From assembly GCA_002392645.1 (NCBI GenBank), contig DGHL01000069.1, positions 1 through 28,869 of the forward strand: 28,869 nucleotides of DNA, read 5' to 3'. Within the stretch, counting starts at the first letter, position 1. Each line of letters begins with the position of its first letter. The notes under the pieces are model-generated. The model searched no databases. It saw nothing but the letters and a program-made list of their open reading frames with translations, and was not told where the DNA came from. The translations under genes were made by a program, and so were the position numbers. This DNA is from Prevotellaceae bacterium UBA3849. Lineage in GTDB: Bacteria; Bacteroidota; Bacteroidia; Bacteroidales; Bacteroidaceae. This document shows, in pieces, positions 24,716 to 28,869 of the stretch.

Positions 24716-24979
24716 ATGGACGAGAACCTGAACAAGACAGAGAAAACGAGTGATCAGACCGGACACCACCATCACTCAAGTGGCAGACACCATCACCACA
24801 GCAGTGATGGCAGTTCGTCAGAGCGCCATCATCATCACCATCATCACCACAGCAGTAGTGGTATAAAGATCGTTACCGGACGTGACGCCAGGAAACTTCC
24901 CTGGAAGGATGGTTTGCTACTCATCTTGGTTAGTATCATAATGTTCTTAATACTTGTATTATGCACACGGTTTATCTAG
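24716..24979 (+). CDS. Histidine-rich tail-anchored small membrane protein
   Basis: 87 residues. Sixteen histidines lie in three runs, at 17-20, 25-28 and 38-45. The runs are separated by Ser/Gly linkers (SSGR, SSDGSSSER, SSSG), so the region looks like an amplified H4-S-S-x-G unit. After IKIVTGRDARKLPWK comes one TM helix at about 66-83, with the C-terminus just beyond. The N-terminal His region should be cytoplasmic, given the basic residues before the helix. The last 19 bases overlap the start of folK, so the gene is translated with its neighbours. Metal (nickel, zinc or copper) binding or buffering is a plausible role, inferred only from composition. No known family is recognised. Confidence 0.8.
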   Translation: MDENLNKTEKTSDQTGHHHHSSGRHHHHSSDGSSSERHHHHHHHHSSSGIKIVTGRDARKLPWKDGLLLILVSIIMFLILVLCTRFI

Positions 24980-25374
24980 CTTTCGGCACTAATCTCGGTG
25001 ATAAAGAGGAAAACATCATCGAGGCATACCGCCAGGTAGAACTCTACGTGGGGAATATAAAGCATCGCTCGTCTATAATAGAGACCGAGCCATGGGGATT
25101 TGAGTCTGAAAACACCTTCCTCAACAGCGTAGCATACGTTGAAACGGCACTGACGCCACATCAGCTGCTTCGTGCTACGCAGCATATAGAGAAGGTAATG
25201 GGTAGGAAACAGAAGTCGAATGAAGGCATCTACCATGACCGTATAATCGACATCGACATACTGCTGTATGATGACATCAGCATAAACGACCCCGACCTCG
25301 TAATCCCCCACCCTCTCATGCAAGAGAGAGAATTCGTCATGAAACCTCTAATGGAGATAAAGAAAAACATATAA
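24961..25374 (+). CDS. folK: 6-hydroxymethyl-7,8-dihydropterin pyrophosphokinase (HPPK)
   Basis: 137 residues. It transfers pyrophosphate from ATP to hydroxymethyl-dihydropterin in folate synthesis. FGTNLGDKEENI (7-18), SSIIETEPWGFESENTFLNSV, TPHQLLRATQHIEKVMGR and the metal-binding DRIIDIDILLYDD followed by IPHPLMQEREFVMKPLMEI are diagnostic. The usual R-W-G-P-R-x-I-D-I-D is here Y-H-D-R-I-I-D-I-D, so part of the catalytic arginine loop differs while the two Asp are kept. The gene overlaps the histidine-rich gene by 19 bases and ends 3 bases before the DUF4861 gene. Confidence 0.94.
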   Translation: MHTVYLAFGTNLGDKEENIIEAYRQVELYVGNIKHRSSIIETEPWGFESENTFLNSVAYVETALTPHQLLRATQHIEKVMGRKQKSNEGIYHDRIIDIDILLYDDISINDPDLVIPHPLMQEREFVMKPLMEIKKNI

Positions 25375-25377
25375 CGA

Positions 25378-26619
25378 ATGAGAATAATGAGAAATTTACT
25401 GACCGTAATTGCCGCTATGGCACTTAGTGCATCAGCACATGCAGTAAACTGCGACGGCGACAGTTTGGTAAAAGTCACCGTAACCAACCCTGCAGGTGCT
25501 CGCAAGGCAGTTCCTGTGGTACTGGCAGTAAGGGGCAACTACGCCTCTGCTGAAGTTAAACTGAATGGCGTCGCCATACCATGCCAGTTGGACGACCTCA
25601 ACGACGACGGCATATACGATGAACTCGCATTCCTTACCGACATGGACAAGAAAGAGAAACAGGAGTTCAGCGTTACATTCTACAAAGACAACTGCGTAAA
25701 GCAGGCAGAAAACCGCACCTACGGATATCTCGGCATACGCGATCGTTCAGAAAAAAACCAGAAGCATCAGCGTATCACTTCCGTAACATTCCCTAAGGAT
25801 ACCAATCCGTATAACTACATCTTCCCGCACGGTGCCGTCATGGAGAATGACATGGTAGGCTTCCGCGTTTATGCAGACCACCGTCAGTCACTTGACTATT
25901 ATGGTCATCGCAACTATAAGATGGATATTGCAGAGACAGCTTTCTACACCACTCAGGAACAGCGCGACAAAGGATATGGCGAGGATGTACTCTACACCGG
26001 TTCTACATACGGCTGTGGCGCACTACACGGATGGGATGGCAAGAAGTCTGTAATGTTCGAGAATGTAAGAAACCGCACGCAGACCGTAGTTACAGAAGGT
26101 CCTGTTCGCACAATCCTTGACATAACAAACAAGGCTTGGCAGCCTTACGAGGGTTGCAAGCCTGTTGACATACGCACACGTTACATCCTTTACTACGGAC
26201 ACCGTGACGTAGAGGTGCAGGTGAAGTTCTCACGCCCAGTGGCAGACATACCTCTCTCTACCGGTATCGTTGATATCGTAGAAGGTTCTACAGAGTTTTC
26301 TGACAAGGCAGGACTGCGCGGTGACTGGGGCAGGGCATGTGCAGGAAACAATCCTAAGGTGTATGACACTATAACGGTTGGCCTGGGCATCTATGTGCCA
26401 AAGCAGTATTACAAAGCAGACTCTCATTTCACCGACGGTAAGGAGCATCTGCCTAACCAGGCTTATGTGCAGGTCGTAGGTACCGATACTGATAATATGC
26501 ACTACTGGTTCACATGTACTTGTGACATCGAGACATTCGGCTTCAAGGACAAGGACGCATGGTTCAAGTACCTGAAGGAGTGGAAGAAAGAGATGGAGAA
26601 ACCAGTATGCATTAAGTAA
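25378..26619 (+). CDS. Secreted DUF4861 protein
   Basis: 413 residues. Signal peptide to about residue 22 (LLTVIAAMALSASAHA, cleavage before VN). A start at the ATG at 25387 (fourth residue) is equally possible. The sequence fits DUF4861: N-terminal beta domain (VKVTVTNPAGARKAVPVVL, DLNDDGIYDELAFLTDM), then FPKDTNPYNYIFPHGAVMEN, MVGFRVYADHRQSLDYYGHR, YGCGALHGWDGK and RYILYYGHRDVEVQVKFS. DUF4861 proteins are found in loci for pectin and other uronate-rich glycans, and their activity is not established as far as I know. It begins 3 bases after folK, so it can be cotranscribed with the housekeeping run. With the following EIIC and KduI genes it forms a uronate-use cassette. Confidence 0.88.
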   Translation: MRIMRNLLTVIAAMALSASAHAVNCDGDSLVKVTVTNPAGARKAVPVVLAVRGNYASAEVKLNGVAIPCQLDDLNDDGIYDELAFLTDMDKKEKQEFSVTFYKDNCVKQAENRTYGYLGIRDRSEKNQKHQRITSVTFPKDTNPYNYIFPHGAVMENDMVGFRVYADHRQSLDYYGHRNYKMDIAETAFYTTQEQRDKGYGEDVLYTGSTYGCGALHGWDGKKSVMFENVRNRTQTVVTEGPVRTILDITNKAWQPYEGCKPVDIRTRYILYYGHRDVEVQVKFSRPVADIPLSTGIVDIVEGSTEFSDKAGLRGDWGRACAGNNPKVYDTITVGLGIYVPKQYYKADSHFTDGKEHLPNQAYVQVVGTDTDNMHYWFTCTCDIETFGFKDKDAWFKYLKEWKKEMEKPVCIK

Positions 26620-26747
26620 TGCAGAATTCATAATGCATCGCTCGGCACGCAGTGACGCTTGCCAAAGCAAGAATGCATAATGTATAAATAGTGCATAAAT
26701 TAATAGTAAAATTAACAACTCATAACTCATAATTCATAACTAACTAG
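26620..26747 (+). repeat. Spacer with short repeats before the EIIC gene
   Basis: 128 bases without a gene. CATAACT, CATAATT, CATAACT lie head to tail at 26721-26741, just before the EIIC start. Upstream are two related AT-rich copies, ATTCATAATGCAT and AATGCATAATGTAT. No consensus -7 box was found. Confidence 0.6.
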
Positions 26748-28133
26748 ATGGAAGCTGTATTTTCATACATCATCGGCCTCGGTGCCGCTGTTATGATGCC
26801 AATCATCTTCACCATACTCGGTGTTTGCATAGGCATCAAGTTCTCAAAAGCCCTGAAGAGCGGACTCTACGTCGGCGTAGGTTTCGTAGGACTTAGTATC
26901 ATTACCGCATTGCTCGTTGACACTATGTCACCTGCCCTGGGAAAGGTAGTAGAGATTTACGACCTGAAGCTGCAGGTGTTCGACATGGGATGGCCTGCTG
27001 CTGCATCTGTCGCTTACAATACTTTGGTAGGCTCATTCATCATTCCTGTATGTCTGGGCGTTAACCTCGTGCTGCTGCTTACAGGTTGCACTCGCACAGT
27101 CAACATCGACCTGTGGAACTACTGGCATTTTGCTTTCATCGGCGCCGTTGTCTATTTCATGACCGACTCTATAGCATGGGGCTTCTTCGCTGCCATCATC
27201 TGCTATATACTCACACTCGTAATGGCAGATATGACCGCCAAGCGTTTCCAGAAGTTCTATCCTGGCATGGATGGTATATCTATCCCTCAGCCTTTCTGTC
27301 AGGGTTTCATGCCTTTCGCTATCGTTATCAACAAGGCACTGGATTACGTTCCTGGCATCAACAAGGTGAATATCGACTCTGAGGGTATGAAGAAGAAGTT
27401 CGGTCTCTTCGGCGAGCCTCTCTTCCTCGGTGTGCTGATAGGTATCATCATCGGCTGCCTTGCTTGCAAGGATGGCAAAGAACTTGTTGACAACATCCCT
27501 ACCACACTGCAGATAGGTATCAAGATGGGTGCCGTTATGGAGCTCATCCCACGTATCACCTCACTCTTCATCGAGGGTCTGAAGCCTATCGCAGAGGCTA
27601 CCAAGGAGCTTATCGCGAAGAAGTTTGGCGAGGACAAGGAACTCTACATCGGTATGTCACCAGCACTTGTCATCGGTCATCCTACCACATTGGTAGTGTC
27701 ACTGCTCCTCATTCCTGTAACACTGGTACTCGCCGTTGTTCTTCCAGGCAACCAGTTCCTGCCTTTGGCATCACTTGCAGGTATGTTCTATGTATTCGTA
27801 ATGGTATTGCCATACACCAACGGTAATGTGCTCCGCTCATTCATCGTAGGTCTTGTAGTAATGGCTATAGGTCTGTACTTCGTAACATGGATGGCAGGCG
27901 ACTTCACTTCTGCTGCCCACAGCGTAGCACAGGTTCATCCTGACGACAAGACCGTGCAGGTGCCAGCAGGCTTCTCTGCCGGTGCGCTTGACTTCGCTTC
28001 AAGCCCATTGTCAACTCTCATCTACGCTTGCATGAAGTATCTCAACTACATCGGCGCAGCTATCCTCACCATCCTCACTGCAGGTGTACTGGCGTGGAAC
28101 CGCGTGACAATAAACAAGAAGACAACAAAATAG
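26748..28133 (+). CDS. Galactitol-type PTS EIIC homologue (EIIC-GAT), standing alone
   Basis: 461 residues, polytopic inner-membrane protein. The family is recognised by the opening FSYIIGLGAAVMMPIIFTILG and GLYVGVGFVGLSIITALL. Further blocks are VFDMGWPAAASVAYNT, NIDLWNYWHFAFIGAVVYF, FYPGMDGISIPQPFCQGFMPFA, KKFGLFGEPLFLG, MGAVMELIPRITSLFIEGLKPI and IGMSPALVIGHPTTLV. In the classical PTS this subunit is the channel and needs EIIA and EIIB for phosphorylation; neither is encoded here, and Bacteroidetes generally lack EI and HPr. A sugar carrier working without phosphorylation is therefore inferred. Its neighbours suggest a uronate or unsaturated-uronate product as substrate. About 10 TM segments are visible, with no fused EIIB domain. 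Confidence 0.9.
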   Translation: MEAVFSYIIGLGAAVMMPIIFTILGVCIGIKFSKALKSGLYVGVGFVGLSIITALLVDTMSPALGKVVEIYDLKLQVFDMGWPAAASVAYNTLVGSFIIPVCLGVNLVLLLTGCTRTVNIDLWNYWHFAFIGAVVYFMTDSIAWGFFAAIICYILTLVMADMTAKRFQKFYPGMDGISIPQPFCQGFMPFAIVINKALDYVPGINKVNIDSEGMKKKFGLFGEPLFLGVLIGIIIGCLACKDGKELVDNIPTTLQIGIKMGAVMELIPRITSLFIEGLKPIAEATKELIAKKFGEDKELYIGMSPALVIGHPTTLVVSLLLIPVTLVLAVVLPGNQFLPLASLAGMFYVFVMVLPYTNGNVLRSFIVGLVVMAIGLYFVTWMAGDFTSAAHSVAQVHPDDKTVQVPAGFSAGALDFASSPLSTLIYACMKYLNYIGAAILTILTAGVLAWNRVTINKKTTK

Positions 28134-28138
28134 GATTA

Positions 28139-28183
28139 CTCTGATTGCTCGGAATACTCGGAATACTCCGACCACTCAGAATA
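28139..28183 (+). repeat. Five degenerate 9-base tandem repeats
   Basis: CTCTGATTG, CTCGGAATA, CTCGGAATA, CTCCGACCA, CTCAGAATA follow one another without gaps in the spacer between the EIIC gene and kduI. The second and third units are identical. Confidence 0.85.
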
Positions 28184-28210
28184 TTCACAAAATAATAATA
28201 AAATAATAAT

Positions 28211-28869
28211 ATGAAGAAATTATTTGCACTCGCCGCTCTTGCTGTTGCGGCACTCAATGCAAACGCTACTGAGCCAGACCGCTATGTAGGTGCTCAGCAC
28301 GTGAAGTTCCAAACCGCTTGCCATCCTGAGGATGTAAAGCACTATGACACAAAGATGCTCCGTGAGCGCTTCGTCATGGAGAAGGTGATGGAGGCTGACT
28401 CTATCCTTCTTACATATTCACACTATGACCGCTTCATCTTCGGTGGTGCCATGCCAGTAAACAAGACCTTGAAACTGGAGAACTTCTGGGAGCTCGGTCT
28501 TGACGTTGACAAGAACATTAAGGAGAAGTACTTCCTCTACAACCGTGAGCTCGGCGTCGTAAACTGCGGACAGGGCGACGGCTACGTTATCGTGGACGGC
28601 AAGGAGTATGCCCTCTCTCCAAAGGAGGCTCTCTATATCGGTCGCGGACACATCGGTAAGGACAAGGACGTGAACAAGGTTGTGGAGTTCCGTTCAAAGG
28701 ACGCTTCTAAGCCTGCTAAGTTCTACCTTAACTCTGCTACTGCGCATCAGCACTACAAGACACAGTGGATCACACTCGACGGCCGTAAGGGTTCGCTGAA
28801 GGCTGCCGTATGGGGACCTGTAGGCACTACAGAGGAGGCTAACAACCGTACCGTTTATAAGCTCATCGT
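28211..28869 (+). CDS. kduI: 4-deoxy-L-threo-5-hexosulose-uronate ketol-isomerase KduI with signal peptide (3' end outside window)
   Basis: 219 codons are visible of an expected 290-300. KduI interconverts 5-dehydro-4-deoxy-glucuronate (from unsaturated uronates) and 3-deoxy-glycero-2,5-hexodiulosonate, upstream of KduD. Family blocks: HPEDVKHYDTKMLRERFVME, YSHYDRFIFGGAMPVNKTLKL, YFLYNRELGVVNCGQGDGYV, ALYIGRGH, FRSKDASKPAKFYLNSATAH and a final NNRTVYKLI. The first 19-20 residues (MKKLFALAALAVAALNANA) are a clear Sec signal peptide, whereas classical KduI is cytoplasmic and begins near the HPEDVK block. The protein is thus probably periplasmic. The zinc site (H-T-H...E...H in the family) lies just past the window edge and cannot be checked. 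It is 77 bases behind the EIIC gene. Confidence 0.93.
   Translation, partial: MKKLFALAALAVAALNANATEPDRYVGAQHVKFQTACHPEDVKHYDTKMLRERFVMEKVMEADSILLTYSHYDRFIFGGAMPVNKTLKLENFWELGLDVDKNIKEKYFLYNRELGVVNCGQGDGYVIVDGKEYALSPKEALYIGRGHIGKDKDVNKVVEFRSKDASKPAKFYLNSATAHQHYKTQWITLDGRKGSLKAAVWGPVGTTEEANNRTVYKLI

Noticed and set aside
24764..24850. Histidine runs as an affinity-tag or vector artefact
   Set aside because: Three runs with mixed CAC/CAT codons in a native-looking operon gene with a TM helix; not the layout of an expression tag.
1..28869. tRNA, rRNA, riboswitch, CRISPR, phage and integrase features
   Set aside because: Spacers were read on both strands and no cloverleaf, conserved riboswitch core, regularly spaced repeat array or recombinase gene was recognised; a covariance search was not possible.

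Overview
The window looks like chromosomal DNA from a Bacteroidales bacterium, most likely Prevotella or a close relative. Several things point there: a transmembrane propeller/AraC regulator of the SusR/HTCS type, DUF3575 outer-membrane proteins, and the ftsX-DUF3098-uppP-truB-queA-folK gene order. The promoters also fit, with TAnnTTTG -7 boxes that repeatedly lie 20 bases after a TTTG-like -33 box. No rRNA, tRNA, CRISPR array, phage or transposase gene was seen.

Layout. (1) 1-4.7 kb, minus strand: a partial membrane-bound transcription regulator, then pgeF and obgE. (2) 4.9-5.2 kb: a 259-bp MITE-like element with perfect 23-bp terminal inverted repeats. (3) 5.3-16.6 kb, minus strand: rodA, preceded by a six-gene envelope operon transcribed from about 16.56 kb down to a terminator at 6.9 kb. 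Its order is DUF3575 protein with a charged tail, lipoprotein, short DUF3575 protein, OmpA-like protein with a helical half, triple beta-barrel protein, TPR protein. Every member has an export signal. (4) 16.7-19.5 kb: nnr (minus) divergent from hpt-adk (plus). (5) 19.8-20.2 kb: a small membrane protein (minus). (6) 20.7-25.4 kb, plus strand: a housekeeping run ftsX, DUF3098, uppP, truB, queA, a histidine-rich tail-anchored protein, folK. (7) 25.4 kb to the end, plus strand: a uronate cassette of a secreted DUF4861 protein, a galactitol-type PTS EIIC without partner subunits, and a KduI isomerase that carries a signal peptide and is cut by the window edge.

Two parts look least described. The first is the six-gene envelope operon, which resembles fimbria-type DUF3575/OmpA/lipoprotein loci but has no visible fimbrillin. 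It adds a protein made of three consecutive barrels, and its -7 box lies inside a perfect palindrome. The second is the uronate cassette: an exported KduI beside a lone EIIC suggests that 4-deoxy-5-ketouronate is isomerised in the periplasm and then imported by a PTS-independent EIIC-like carrier.

The obgE/pgeF and hpt/adk pairs, which are neighbours in other Bacteroidales, are here 13.8 kb apart and point away from each other. A single inversion would explain this, and the MITE-like element sits at its left inferred breakpoint.
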